From the NCBI GenBank assembly GCA_018398765.1, contig JAHBMJ010000098.1, positions 1 through 57,330 on the forward strand: a stretch of DNA of 57,330 nt, written 5' to 3'. A model generated the notes under the pieces. That model was not told the origin of the DNA, did no database searches, and was given only the letters and a program-made list of their open reading frames with translations. The number at the start of each line of letters is the position of its first letter. The stretch's first letter is position 1. Of the stretch, positions 33,441 through 45,070 are shown one piece after another. Source of the stretch: Chromera velia (taxonomy: Eukaryota; Sar; Chromeraceae). The position numbers and the translations under genes were made by a program.

Positions 33441-33956
33441 TCAACAGTTCTTTGCCTCTAGCTTTGCCTATTGAATGTTATGATAAAAAAAAGAAAATCC
33501 CCTCCACACCTTACCGTAGGGTGCAGACAATCTTCAGTCGAGGACGACATTTTTATATTTCATCTGAAGTATTACCCAGGACGGTACAGGGAAAGGCTTG
33601 GAGCAACCACGCGGACTCATCGCAGTTGCTACCGAGGAAAGGTTACCTCCTACCGGGAGTGGGCTGTGGGAATGCGTAGTGCTGACACCTTGTTGGAACT
33701 TGGAACCTCAGTCATACCCTCTATAGTGTAATTTATACCCTTGCAGTTGAAAGACGGCGACCGACGGTGAAGTGCACTATGTCGAAATCAGCTGATCGAT
33801 CAGAAGTCCTGCCTAGGCGTATGCATACCAATGTTAGCCTCGCACGCGAACCGAACCTTTCAATCATGATCATATAATCAGTAAAAAAAAAATCCGGGCC
33901 ATAAAAAAAAACTTTTTCTTCTCTTTTATTTTTTTTTAAATGTATAGTGCAGAGCC

Positions 33957-34256
33957 TAGGGAAATCGCAGCGAAATCAATGGAAATCTGGTGGGAAATCC
34001 CAGGGAAATCAATGGAAATCAGAGGGAAATCCTAGGGAAAACTGTGGGAAATCTGGGCTGAGATTTCCCTCAGATTTCCTACTGATTTCCCTGTGATTTC
34101 CCTAGGATTTCCATTCATTTCCCATCAGATTTCTATTCATTTCCTATATCAAATTTCCTACAATTTTCCCTAAGATTTCTTTGTGATTTCCCTTTGATTT
34201 CCATTGATTTCCCTAGGATTTTCCATCAGATTTCCATTGATTTTCCTACGATTTCC
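33957..34256. repeat. Fold-back tandem array (GGGAAATC family)
   Basis: From 33957 to about 34055 degenerate GGAAATC(N)n units run one way. From about 34060 to 34256 GATTTCC units run the other way, meeting at GGGAAATCTGGGCTGAGATTTCCC (24 bases, listed as positions 34046-34069). The arms are unequal (about 100 and 195 bp). The design resembles 33048-33440 with a different unit. Confidence 0.6.
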
Positions 34257-35100
34257 ATATTTTTTTGTAAGGAACTTGATTGGGAGCTTGCAAAAAAGAA
34301 AGAATGGGCAAAAGAGAGAGGCATCAAAGACTTATAGACAAAAGACTGGGTGATCGTAAGGTGGATTAATGATTGGACGACTCTTGTCAAACATGCAAAG
34401 AGGCTTGAGTTCAGTAAAGTGCCATTTGTTGCCTCTCTCACTAAAAAAAATTTTTATACACAGCCATGTAGATTGGTAAAACAAGATAAAAATGATTTTT
34501 TGTAGTTTCACTTAACAGTGTGCGATAAGACAAACAGAGTTTTTTGCATGCCTAAAATGTCTGCCTTTGTGTTGCTAAGGTACATGCATGCCAGACTCTG
34601 AGGTGCATCAGAGGTGCGCAGCCAAGTTATATGAAGAGAAAGGCATTGAAAAGACATTTCATAAGGGCAGCATCTTATTGTGTCAGCCTAAAAGAGTTGA
34701 TCATAAAAGAGTACAGATGTTTCATAGAAAAACTTGTGAGCTTTGGTTACTCGCGGTGGTTGCGTGTGAAAACAGCAAAGGAAGTGCTTGTATACTTGTA
34801 GAAGGAAGGGAGACAGAGCACAGAACAGCTTTTTATATGATGCATGTGCATATATATGCGTATGAATATGTTTGTGTGTTACTTTTCGAACCTCCCTAAA
34901 CCTAACTACCACTTGAAAGTTTCAGCCGCATTTTTGGATAAGCTTGAAAGTCCACACCGCAGGCATAGATTATTTACGGTGTCTTGAAACCCAAAGCAGC
35001 ATGTCTGAATGGTGTCTTAACCTTGTACGCCGCAAGCGTAAACGGTCTCTTAAAAAACAATGCCGCAAATAGAGATCATCTTGATTATATTTTTTCAAGT
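34257..35100. other. Unassigned spacer with a 103-codon frame
   Basis: A + strand ATG frame at 34588-34899 has a balanced composition (for example EVHQRCAAKLYEEKGIEKTF) but its last 25 codons run into CAT/TAT repeat-like sequence. No family is recognised. Frames around 34270-34440 also read as Lys/Trp-rich fragments broken by stops. A decayed transposon is possible; there is no diagnostic motif. Confidence 0.2.
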
Positions 35101-35129
35101 GGCACTTAGGTTCAGGAAGATTACTTTCC

Positions 35130-35229
35130 ATCTTCCTATCGTTCTCTCTTTCTTTCTCTCTTTCTTTCTCTCTCTCTCTTTCTTTTTCTCTTTCTCTCTT
35201 TCTTTCTTTCTTTTTTTCTTTCTTGCTTG

Positions 35230-35260
<31 letters not shown>

Positions 35261-35272
35261 TTTCTCTTTCTC

Positions 35273-35311
<39 letters not shown>

Positions 35312-35690
35312 CTCTTTTTCTCTTTCTCTTTCTCTTTTTCTCTCTCTCTCTCTCTTTCTCTTTGTTTCTTTCTTTCTTTCTTTCTTTCTTTTTTTCTTTC
35401 TTTCTCTCTTTTTCTCTTTCTCTTTTTCTCTCTCTCTCTCTCTTTCTCTTTGTTTCTTTCTTTCTTTCTTTCTTTCTTTCTTTCAATCTTGTTTTCTTTC
35501 TTTCTTTTTTTCTCTCTTTCTTTCTTTCATACTTTCTTTCTTTCTTTCCTTTTCTTTTTTCTTTCTATATTTCTCTTTCAAGTCACAAATATCGTTCGAA
35601 AACTTTCGTTTTTTCTTTCTTTTCTTATTCATCTTTCTTTCTATCTTTTGTTCCTTTTACCTTTCTTTCTTCCTTCCTCAGGCTTCCTTT
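35130..35690. repeat. Long polypyrimidine tract ((CTTT)n/(CT)n)
   Basis: About 560 bases of C and T on the + strand, mainly CTTT with CT and CTTTTT variants and few interruptions. It makes artificial FLSFFL and KERKKE frames on both strands. A perfect internal duplication of the CTCTTTTTCTCTTTCTC block is visible around 35306 and 35402. Confidence 0.9.
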
Positions 35691-35944
35691 CTTTGCATGG
35701 GTTGCTACGAGTATGCACCATGGCACACCATGGTAAGAGCACTTCTTCGTCTTGCAGGGACAAAGACGGTACATGATTGAGGTCAAGGAGAGCAGCAGTC
35801 CCATAAAAGCAAGCCACATAGGCATTTGGGCTCTGCCCAGGTCCCTATACAACTAATAGTGTGTGGTAGGGCCAATGCAGGTGCTCTCTGGCACTGCGAT
35901 GGGCAAGGGCCTCCCTAAATAAATGCTATAGGGTTCTTGATGTT

Positions 35945-36182
35945 TCTTCCTCTTTCTTTTTGTTCTTCCCTTCTTGCTTTCTTTCTTTCTTTCCTTCTTC
36001 TTTCTCCGGGACCCTTTCTTTTCTTTCTTTCTTGTTTGCTTGCTTCCTTCCTTCTTCCACCCTTCCTTCCGTCCTCTCCTTTCTTTGTGTCCTAATTTAT
36101 GTTTTTCTTTTTTTCCTTCCTTCCTTCCTTCCTTCTTTCCTTCCTTTCTTCTTTCTTTCTTTCTTTCTTTCTTTCTTTTTTC

Positions 36183-36217
<35 letters not shown>

Positions 36218-36345
36218 TTTTTCTTTCTTTTTTTCTTTCTTTCTTTCTTTCTTTCTTTCTTTCGTTCTTTTGTTCTTTCCTTCTTTCCTTCTTTCTTTCT
36301 TTCCTTCCGTCTTTCTTTCTTTCTTCCTTCTTTTTGTCTCTCTTC
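35945..36345. repeat. Second polypyrimidine tract ((CTTT)n/(CCTT)n)
   Basis: About 400 bases of CTTT and CCTT units on the + strand, 250 bases after the first tract. Between them (35690-35945) is ordinary sequence with no gene. Confidence 0.9.
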
Positions 36346-36424
36346 TCTATGCATATCAGGACTGATGTTTGGAAAGGAAGTATGTGCTGGTACGAAGGGT
36401 ACATGAGGGTTGATATACGCCGCC

Positions 36425-36438
36425 GGGCCGAAAGGCCC
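36425..36438. other. GC-rich hairpin with GAAA tetraloop
   Basis: GGGCC-GAAA-GGCCC forms a 5-bp stem closed by a GNRA-type loop in a locally GC-rich patch (36418-36445). GNRA loops are common in structured RNAs, but no further conserved structure is recognisable. From 36440 to 37020 no gene is seen. Confidence 0.3.
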
Positions 36439-37097
36439 CGCGACGCACAAAGTTTCGCTCGTTCATGCAAGTGTACGCTTGCTGCATAAGCACACATGCA
36501 CTCACTCACTTAACTTTGTGCGTTGCCAATGTGTATGAATGATGATATGCATGGTGGGGACGAAAATAAACTGTGCGCAAGCGTGAGTGCGCATGCCAGC
36601 GTGGCCCTTCATTGCCTTCAAAGAAAAATAAAATTCGGAGCGCGTGCGCCCATGCCGCCCAGCGACAGAGACGGAAAGATCGACGCCGGCAGTCTGAATT
36701 GAAATGAGGTGAATTAATACATGCATGCATATCGACTCATTTAGACTGCTCTGCTCTCTTTGAAGTCTCTAGAATACTGAACGAACACATTGAATGAAAC
36801 AAACAAATAGTGTGCAGGGAAGTTAAAAACTGTAACCACATTACTAGCTAGATTACTAGATTATTAGATAACTTACTGAGTCTTACTCTATTTATTTAAA
36901 CTATTTCATCACACCTATTGTGACACAATTATTTGTGTCACTGATACTAACTAATACTAGTGCATAGGGTATTGTGTGAATTTGTCTCACAATTAATTTG
37001 AATTATGTCATACTATAGTTTCAGTGTAAAGATAGAGGGGGAGAGACGGAGATGAGGAAGGGAAGGGGGGAGCTCCGGCACCCCCGGTCGAGAAGTA

Positions 37098-39101
37098 ATG
37101 AAAAGGAGGGGGCAGGGGGGAAGCACAAGGAGAGAGAAGGAGAGCACACCTTCCTCCCGTAGCTTGCTCTCACAGCTGCAAGAGCTGCAACTCGAAAGGA
37201 AGAGGCTGAAAGAAAGAGTGCATTCTATTTTGAGACGGATGCAGAAAGAAAGAGAGAATCTTTCCATCTTAACCGTAGAACTCAGAGAGATGATCTGTAA
37301 GCAGACTGAGGAGCTTTTTGCAAGAAGAGCCATTCAAATGATGGAGGCATTGGGGGTTGATGAGTGCATGAGAGGCGTCGAACCGAGCGTGGGGGAAAGG
37401 TTAGGACCAGAAGGGGGGGATCAGTATGGGAGAGGGACCAGGCTAAGGATTATGATGCAGAACCGCTTTGAAGCCCTGATGGAAGAGTCCGATTTCAACA
37501 CCAAAGAAGAAGCCGATGACCAAATCTCATTTCCCATACCAAAAAAAATAGCGGCATTCCCAGTATCAAAGTCTTTTGTTTCTGAAAGGAGTGAGACGGA
37601 CCATCTTTCTCCTGAGGAAAAGGTTGAGGTGCAACTCCGAACCCGGCCTGGGGGAGGGAGGGAGGGAGAGGCTAGAGGGACACCGAAGGCCTCTCCAAGC
37701 CCGGTAAGCGGGGACGGGAAGGGAGTAGGTCTTTTCACTCCGATCTCAACATATAAACCTGAGCACACATTCTTTTCCCCCCCTCCCCCTTTGTGCAGGT
37801 CGCGCTCCGGTGTGAGGGACGGGCACAACCATAGTTATGACAGAGGCAGCAGGGCAACAAAAGGCGTCAGACGGGCCATGGGACAGGAGGGAGAGAGGCG
37901 GGGGGATAGGACAGGAGGGGAAGGGGGACGGAAAGAAGAAGGGGAAAAGGAAGGAGGGGGCAGCTCACACTTATCGTCCAACACTCCATCGGAATGCTCT
38001 GACGCAGATATCCCTCAAGCAGCCGTATCAAACGAACAGAAAGAAAGAGGTGAAAGAAAAAGAAAGGAGAAAGGGAGCATAGTTGCAGTCTGGTTGAATT
38101 GCAAAGGAGCACAAAGGAGACTGCAGCCTTGGTTGTCCTCAGAAGAGTTTGAGAAGGAGTTTGAGGAAGCAGACATTATTTTTTTGAACGAGACATGCTC
38201 TTTTTTGAGAGAGTGCCGGACAGTAACAAGAAAGAAGACTGGAGTCAACTACCCACTGATAACGAAATCGGGGGAGCAGGCAGTGAACACGGGCGGGGTT
38301 GCTGTGCTTCTTAGCCATAGGGTAAGGAGTGTAGGTTGGGAGAAAGACAGACTGAGCAGGGCCGCGGGGATGCCAGTGGTACAGAATCCAGATCCACAAA
38401 AACTCCTGCTGTGTGGAGTATATGATCTCGCCGCATATACTACGTACTATGACGAAACTTTGATCACAGATCTGAAGGAGTGCATGGAAGAGAAAAGAAG
38501 AAAAGAGGGCGGGGAGAGGGGTAGGGTATGTGTTGGAGAAGACTTCAATGCAAGGACTGGAAAGGAGGCTCCAAGGATTCTCTTTGGGGAAGATGTTGGG
38601 GTTGGGGAAGTGGGAGGGAGGGGACAGAAAAGAGAGAGTTGTGAGCCTGTCAGGCAATCCCAAGATCTGATAGTGAACGAAAAGGGGAGGAGACTGATTT
38701 CGTTCTGCGAGGAGATAGAGATCATACCGCTTAATGGCCTGCGTCAGTGCAAGGTCGGGAAGGGAGGGGAAGAGAAGTCCTTTGACTTTGATGGGTCGTT
38801 CAGTTTTTCTAGTCTTGGGAGGGATGCATTTGCAGTAAATGATTATGTTTGTATTTCGCCTGAACTTCTTCTGTTTGTTCATGCTTTTTCTGTGAAAGAA
38901 GTGAATTTGGTAAAGACTGACTCGGACCACCTGCACTTTGATTGCACCTGCGCTTGCCAGAAACAAAAGATAAGAAGAGGAGAAGGAGAACAAAGAAAGA
39001 GAGGGAGCTGCCAGAGCAAGACCAAATTTAAAAAAGATGGTAGGGACCCTTGCCAGAGAGAGCAGAAAAGAACTTCTTGTCAGCGCTGGAAAGAAGATTA
39101 G
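37098..39101 (+). pseudogene. LINE 5' frame: coiled coil plus APE-type endonuclease
   Basis: A 667-codon uninterrupted frame. Residues about 15-90 are a Lys/Glu/Leu-rich coiled coil, followed by a low-complexity Gly/Arg/Lys-rich linker. The endonuclease part begins near residue 330 (VAVWLNCKGAQ) and shows LNET, GGVAVLLS, VGEDFNART (matching the GDFN motif), NDYVCIS and TDSDHLHFD (matching the SDH motif). These are the usual landmarks of the endonuclease that nicks target DNA. The frame is lost between about 38940 and 39110, where the reading must shift to reach the reverse transcriptase, so at least one indel is present. Confidence 0.8.
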
Positions 39102-42100
39102 ACAATGAAGGAGTAAAGAAAGAAATGAGCAAGATGATGGACGTTCAGAAAGGAGTTCGGGTAATGGAAGAGACACTAGATAGACCATACAGGAAGCTGA
39201 AAAAAACAGTAGAAGAGGAATACAAGAAAGTGTGCAAGAAAGAAAAGAAATGCAGAAGAGGGGCAAACGTTAGAGAGGACAACATACCAGAGATAATAAT
39301 CAGGAGGAGAATCAAACAAGTGAAAAAGATCGAATCACAGGCAGGAAAAAAAGTAAGAGAGGCCAAAAAGAAACTCGATGACGAAAAGACAGAATCAGCA
39401 GAAAGAGAATTGAAAGAAGTAAAAGAGGCTTTGCACTCAGTAAGCAGGGAGAGAAGAAGAACATTGTCAATGAGAAGAGAGGAGGCAAGGCAGAGATTCA
39501 AAAGAATAGAAAGAATCACAAGTCAGCTGGCAGAGAAAGGAGGAGAATGGAAGGTATAGAACCAGCTGAGCAAAAAGAAAGAGGTAAGAAAGGAAGATGC
39601 GCTGACTGAAGAAGAGATAGCAAGAGGGTGGGAAAAACAGTGGAAGAAAGATGAAAACGAAGACGCAGAGGAAAAAATCATGAAAACCGTCTCACGCATT
39701 TTCGAAGCACTGACAGAAACAAAAGAATGGAGGATAGACACAAAGAAGGTGCATGAAGGATTGAAAAAGAACGGAAACCCCAAGAAAGTGGCAGGGAAAG
39801 ATAGTATACCTCCGGGTGTGCATGGTGCAATGGCAAAGTCGGCAACAATGGTTAAGTATTACCATAGATTAATAAATGTGTGTGCTCATTTCACATGGTG
39901 GCCATCTGGATGGAATGATCTCGTAATCTTTGCACTTCCCAAGCCAGGGAAGCAGCAAAACATTCAAAAAGGATGGAGACCAATCCATCTAGACTCAGCC
40001 GATATGAAATGGGGGGAGTTGTACATGAGGGATGCGGTAGAGACCGAGGGAAGGGAGAAACGGAAGCATGTGCAGTCCGCCTACAGTAAAGGGGTGGGAA
40101 CCTTGAATACAATTTTTCTTTTACTTCAATCGATCGCTCATCTTGAGATTCTTTTTGTTTCTTTTATTGATTTCATAAATGCATTTGATAAAGCATCTCA
40201 CAGTAGAATGCCTAAACAGTTGAGAAAGCACGGGGTACGGGAAAAGACCATTAAGTGGGTATATGAGTCGCTGCGAAATATCAGAGCAAGGGTGAAGGGG
40301 AGTGATTTCTGGTTTCGGGAAGAAAAAGGGTCAAAGCAGGGAGGTCTGGCAGGACCTTCTCTATTTAAGGGATATACAAATGATATGCCAGCAGACATTG
40401 GGAGGAGGGCAGGCCTCACCGGGAGGGGTCCCAAGCTCCAGAAAGGCCCCGAGGGTGTGTAAGAGAACTTCCCTGTCGGGCTTTTTACTACGCTTTTTGC
40501 TGACGACACATATTTTCAATTGATAGAGACAGAGGAGATGGAGAGGCTTTTGAAGGCACTGGAGGAGTATACGAGGCCTTTGAAGCTCTTTCTGTCAGAT
40601 AAGTCAAGAATAATGAAGTTTAGACAGAAAACGGGGGAGAGAAGAAAGCGATTCACGTTGGGTGGGGCGGAGTTAGTTTAGGCAAGCGAATATCCGTACC
40701 TTGGCCTTCTTTTAACAGAAGATTACTCCACAGATGCAATGATAAGAGAGAGAATGATTAAGGCAGAAAGACTCTTTTTTGCGTTGAAAAGTAAGACCAG
40801 TGCAGGAGGAGGGATCCCACCCGCAACTTGTTTTTAATGGTTCAGGCAGACAGTATGTACAGTTTGGTCATACGGCTGCGAAGTATATTCACACTCACAG
40901 GAAGCGTTTGCAGAGTTTGACAGATTGCAAAGAAGATTCATTCGATGGATGCTGCAACTGAGAGAGAAAGAAAGTATACTCACCACTTTCCTTGAGGCAG
41001 GCCTTCTTCCTATCGATCTGGTGGTTGCACAGAGAACCCTGATGTGGACAAGGAAGGTAATCCAAAAAGGAAGAGACACACCGACAGGCTATGCACTCAT
41101 TCAATCATTGCAGGAAGGAGTCGATTTAGAACTGAGAAGAAGGAAGCTTCACCCCTTTCACTTTTTTCCCCACTTGAAGAAATGTGTCGAAACACTTTTC
41201 ACAGAGACAAGAAGCCATCCCTTCTAGATAGGAAGAGAACCAGAAGCTACAGGCAGACAACCTTCCTTTGAGAGAAAAGGCAGAATAGTAAGGTGGATAG
41301 AAGCGCTGAAAAAAGAAAAAATTAGAAAGAGGAAAAATGAAGCATTTGCAAAGAGAGTTAAGAGGTCAGTGCAGAAAAGAGGAAGGGCCGAGAGGGAAGA
41401 GCTGAGAGAAGGCGTCATGCATCCTATCCATATATCTCTATCTAACAAAAATCGCCTAAATCTATGGCTTCACAACAGCAAGAATGGAGAAGATACAGAC
41501 AGAAGCATTTCATTAGATAGAGATAAGATAGGGAGAACCCCCATCTACTATACAAAGATAGCTCCCTGGCTTGTCCATAGAAGAAGGGCTGCATTTCGGG
41601 TGGAAGAGAGAAACTTGGAGGTAAAGACGGGGAAGTTCTCAACAGAAGGAGGCAGGGGGACCCCATTAACAGAAAGGAAATACATAGTTTACTCTGACCT
41701 GCTTGATATTCAAGTAGTCGAAGATGAAATCCATATGCTGACTGAATGCCCTCTGTATGATGGAGAGAGGGCAGACTGTTTGCAAGCTTTGATGACACAT
41801 TGGAGTTCGGTGAAAGGGAGAGAGGAGAGAGCTGCAAATAGCAGCAGATGGAAAGTGGGTGGTGAAGGGAAGGTAGACAAGATCGCTCTATTCTCTTTTC
41901 TTTTGAATGAGGCCGACAAGAATGTTGATACCTTTCTGAAAGACATCATGATGAAAAGACAGGTAGTGAAAGAATGGAAAAGAAAAAAGGGAGACAATTT
42001 GAGTCAAGCTTTAGGAAAAGAGTTAGATAGACTGCATCAGGAGACTTGGAAAAGTGAGAAAGAAAGAGAGGGAAGAATTAAAAAGTATGAAAGGGTATGG

Positions 42101-42154
42101 AGTGATATAAAGAAAGCAAAAGAGGAAGGAAAAAGGAGGAGGATGGGATGTTAG
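39050..42154 (+). pseudogene. LINE 3' frame: reverse transcriptase and C-terminal region
   Basis: A single frame runs for 3.1 kb, broken only by five stops: TAG 39557, TAA 40460, TAG 40679, TAA 40835 and TAG 41225. It holds a basic helical linker, then reverse-transcriptase landmarks GKDSIPPG, VIFALPKPGK, FIDFINAFDKASHS, the SKQGGLAGPSLF region and the catalytic FADD in LFADDTYF (near 40493). Further on are YPYLGLLLT and a W-S-Y-G-C-E-V-Y segment, common after the catalytic core. The last part (41369-42154) contains HMLTECPLYDGERA, like the C-terminal His/Cys motif of many LINEs. No frameshift was seen in this part. Confidence 0.8.
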
Positions 42155-42345
42155 GAGGTTTTGGAACTCGTTTCGAGCCGTTCATCTGCAATTCTGGGAT
42201 CGTTCTCTTTCAAATCCTGCTTTAGAATGGAGTGAGCCCTCTTACATACACACATAGGCGATTGACTGTTCAATGTGATCCGTTCACGGCACAGGCAAGA
42301 CCTGTACGGGCCAGCCAGGGAGGTCTGATGCATCTAGGCGCTTTC

Positions 42346-42612
42346 CCTAGAAGTTGTACATCGGACATTCGGCATTGGGGCGGGAGGCCAATGCTCCGGA
42401 CATTAAACCTAATCCTAATCCTAATCCTAGTAGGTATGCTAGCGGGTGTACTAATTAGTAGTTAGTGTACTATTTACTAGGCTAGTAAATGTGCAGCAAA
42501 TTTAAAATAATTAGAGACGTTGCTCAGATGTATGCAACAAAATACTGATACGTCTAAGTGTACGTTGTCTCTGCTAGTTTTCCTAAAAGCTGCACGTCGG
42601 ATATTCGGCATT
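42346..42612 (+). repeat. Imperfect direct repeat at the LINE 3' end
   Basis: A 31-bp motif at 42346-42376 (CCTAGAAGTTGTACATCGG then ACATTCGGCATT) recurs at 42582-42612 with five differences, all transitions. The second copy lies about 150 bp beyond the CCTAAT tail, suggesting a nested or truncated second copy of the same 3' end. Confidence 0.6.
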
Positions 42613-44288
42613 AAAACGTGGAACCAATCCCCCGCAAATAAATAAATAATCATATTAAATTCTAATACCGACTGATTCGATACGTCATTTTAATTGATTT
42701 TTGTTAAAATGAATTCACATGATACATGTAAAAAGTGAACTATAGGAATCAGTTTATTAACTATAGTATTTGATTATCAAAACATTTTTAAAAATTCACT
42801 AGAAAAGCATGTTGTTTATAAATAAATCTAGAAATAAATTAAACTAGAAATTCAATGAATCATATTAATTCATACCGCATGAATGTTGATAAAGCGTTAA
42901 AGAGCAAGACAAGGCTTTAAAATATAATAGCGCGCGGAACTTGAAAAAAGCTATAGACTAGGCTATAGAAACAGAGAGTCTTCAAAGAGACAGAGGGAGA
43001 TAAGGCTAGAGATAAGGAGACAATGACAGTCCGAGACATGAAAGAAAGAGGAGAGGGGGGGCAGTGAGGGAACTAGAGAGGGAAGGGGGAGGGAGAAGGA
43101 GGCGCATGTAGTGCCATGGATACTGCTCATACACACATGCATATATAAACGCACACGGAGCGACGTGCATCTAAATCAATGTACGTCATTGTGTCAAAGG
43201 TCCCGTGTCAGACCCTGCGCAAACAGCCCGTGAATTGCGCAGCCTACTTGATCTGAGCTTTTGGGAAAAAAACCCATCACCACAATCAACTCGTTCCTTC
43301 GCAGTAGCATTAAAATAATTCATGCGCCCGCACTGATCGATGCGTGTCAGTGCGTGTCCGACCTGTACAGTAAATAAGAGGATTAAGGACTGAAAGTCGC
43401 GCAAGGAAGGTTTTCCGACGATCAGAAACGAAGAGAGAGTCTACAGTGGGGAAAAGGAAGAAAGAAAGCTCAACGAGGAGTAAAAACATGCAGTCAGATG
43501 GCGTAACCGTTCCATGGTAAATAGGTACGTGCACGAATGGAAAGGGAAAAATGCAAAGAAAGAATCACCCTGAGTCTACCGGACCCAAACAAAAAAACCC
43601 AAACACATGACCAGGATATCACAAAGCAAAGTAAGAGACACGGACAGATACACGCAGACAAGCGGACCCTTCCCCTTACAGTATGTGCGTGCATACGCAT
43701 AGAGACACGAGATGTAAAAGCAAAAATGCGCAGGGGAGAAGAGAAAAAGAACAGAGTAAGAAAGAAAGTGAGAAAGAAAAAGAGAGAAAAAGGAAGAGAA
43801 AAGGCAGAACATCACACAGCTCTGTCATGAAGTGAAGGATGCCCATGTACACAGACCGTCACCAAACAGTCAAGCAGTCAGTCAGTCAGTCTTCTTTCTT
43901 TCTTTCTTTCTTTCTTTCTGTCTGTCTGTCTGTCTGTCAGGCAGCAGCAACCCTGAATGAAGATCTTTTCTCTTCCCTCTTTGTTTCCATGCACAAACAG
44001 GGCGCACGCTGCAGGCCGACAGAGGGCACCAAAGCCTCGCAAGCATGTTGGATTGACTGACTGAACGACTGCTTCACCGACTGACAGGTGAAGCCATAAT
44101 AGTACAGCACCCTCTTCCCTTCTCCTCTCTTCATGAACGATTGCCGTCTGCATGTCAGTAAATTCCCAATCGACAGAGAGCCCACCGTTGAGAGCCCGAG
44201 GCCACAAGCGGCCGAAATGGATCACCCTCCATCGGACAGAAAAGGGTTGGGGGATTGGAAAGAAAGAAAGAAAGAAAGAAAGAAAGAA

Positions 44289-44319
<31 letters not shown>

Positions 44320-45070
44320 GAAAGAACGGATGGAGACAGAAAGGCAGAAAAGAAAGAAACAAAGACTGACGGAAGGAAGGAAAGAAAGGAAGAACATTCC
44401 ATTGAAGAAGAGCCTCTTACACTGAGCCAGAAACAAGGACGCAAAAGAAAAAAAAAGAAATGCACACCCATCGATGCTCAGACAACTAAGACAGAAACCC
44501 TGAGGCACTCAAAGAACACCTGCAACCCCCCGCTAAGGTTTCTGTCTGGTCCCATTCACTCACAAGAGATAGAGAAGAGATACTCAAGATGACTCATCGG
44601 TCCTCTTTTCAACATTTCATTTCTTCTCGGTACCCCCCAAACAACCAACCAAACACACGCGCTTCCACCAACCCTTTAACTTACAAACCCTCCCACCCCC
44701 TTACGGAGACGGTTGTCACTCGTTCGCTGTCAGCGGTTGTCAGAAACCTCAACAGACGAGACGAACGACACTGTGTCTAGAAAGAAAAAGAGACGCAGGA
44801 GAAGAGAAGAGAAGGGAAAAGAGCAAATGCAAGAGAGGAACAAATAAGGAAACCAATTAGAAGAACGGAAACACAATGAATCAGGCAAACAATGCTCTCG
44901 ATTCACCTCTTTTTTAACAAGAACAACAAGGGACGACCCACCCACCCAGCCCCTCAAACAAATGAAGCCTGCCTTTCCATTCTCCGTCTCGCCCGCTCAA
45001 CGGGCGCAAGACAACCAGGCAGGTCCCAACTGCCTTCAACCATTCTGCCCTTCTCTGATGCTTCTTTCTT
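42613..45070. other. Spacer with no supported gene
   Basis: AT-rich to about 42960, then purine-rich on the + strand, with GAAA microsatellite at 44256-44330 and a CTTT/GTCT run at 43890-43938. Frames here are short, biased and without matching splice context. The right end (about 44900-45070) is probably 3' flank of the phosphohydrolase gene. Confidence 0.5.

Larger units (their letters stand above)
37020..42460 (+). mobile_element. Degenerate LINE (non-LTR retrotransposon)
   Basis: An APE-type endonuclease region and a reverse-transcriptase region occur in order on the + strand, followed by a Lys/Arg-rich C-terminal region and a short tail of CCTAAT repeats (42408-42430). No long terminal repeats flank it. 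Both ends are approximate; no target-site duplication was found. The open frames are interrupted, so it is not autonomous as it stands. It sits in the gene-free interval between SF3a1 and the phosphohydrolase gene. Confidence 0.85.

Noticed and set aside
35060-36509. Long frames encoding Phe/Ser/Leu or Lys/Glu/Arg repeats on both strands
   Set aside because: They are translations of CTTT/GAAA microsatellite; composition follows the repeat and they appear in several frames at once.
38139-39266. A 375-codon minus-strand frame
   Set aside because: It is the antisense of the LINE endonuclease region, which has recognisable motifs on the + strand.
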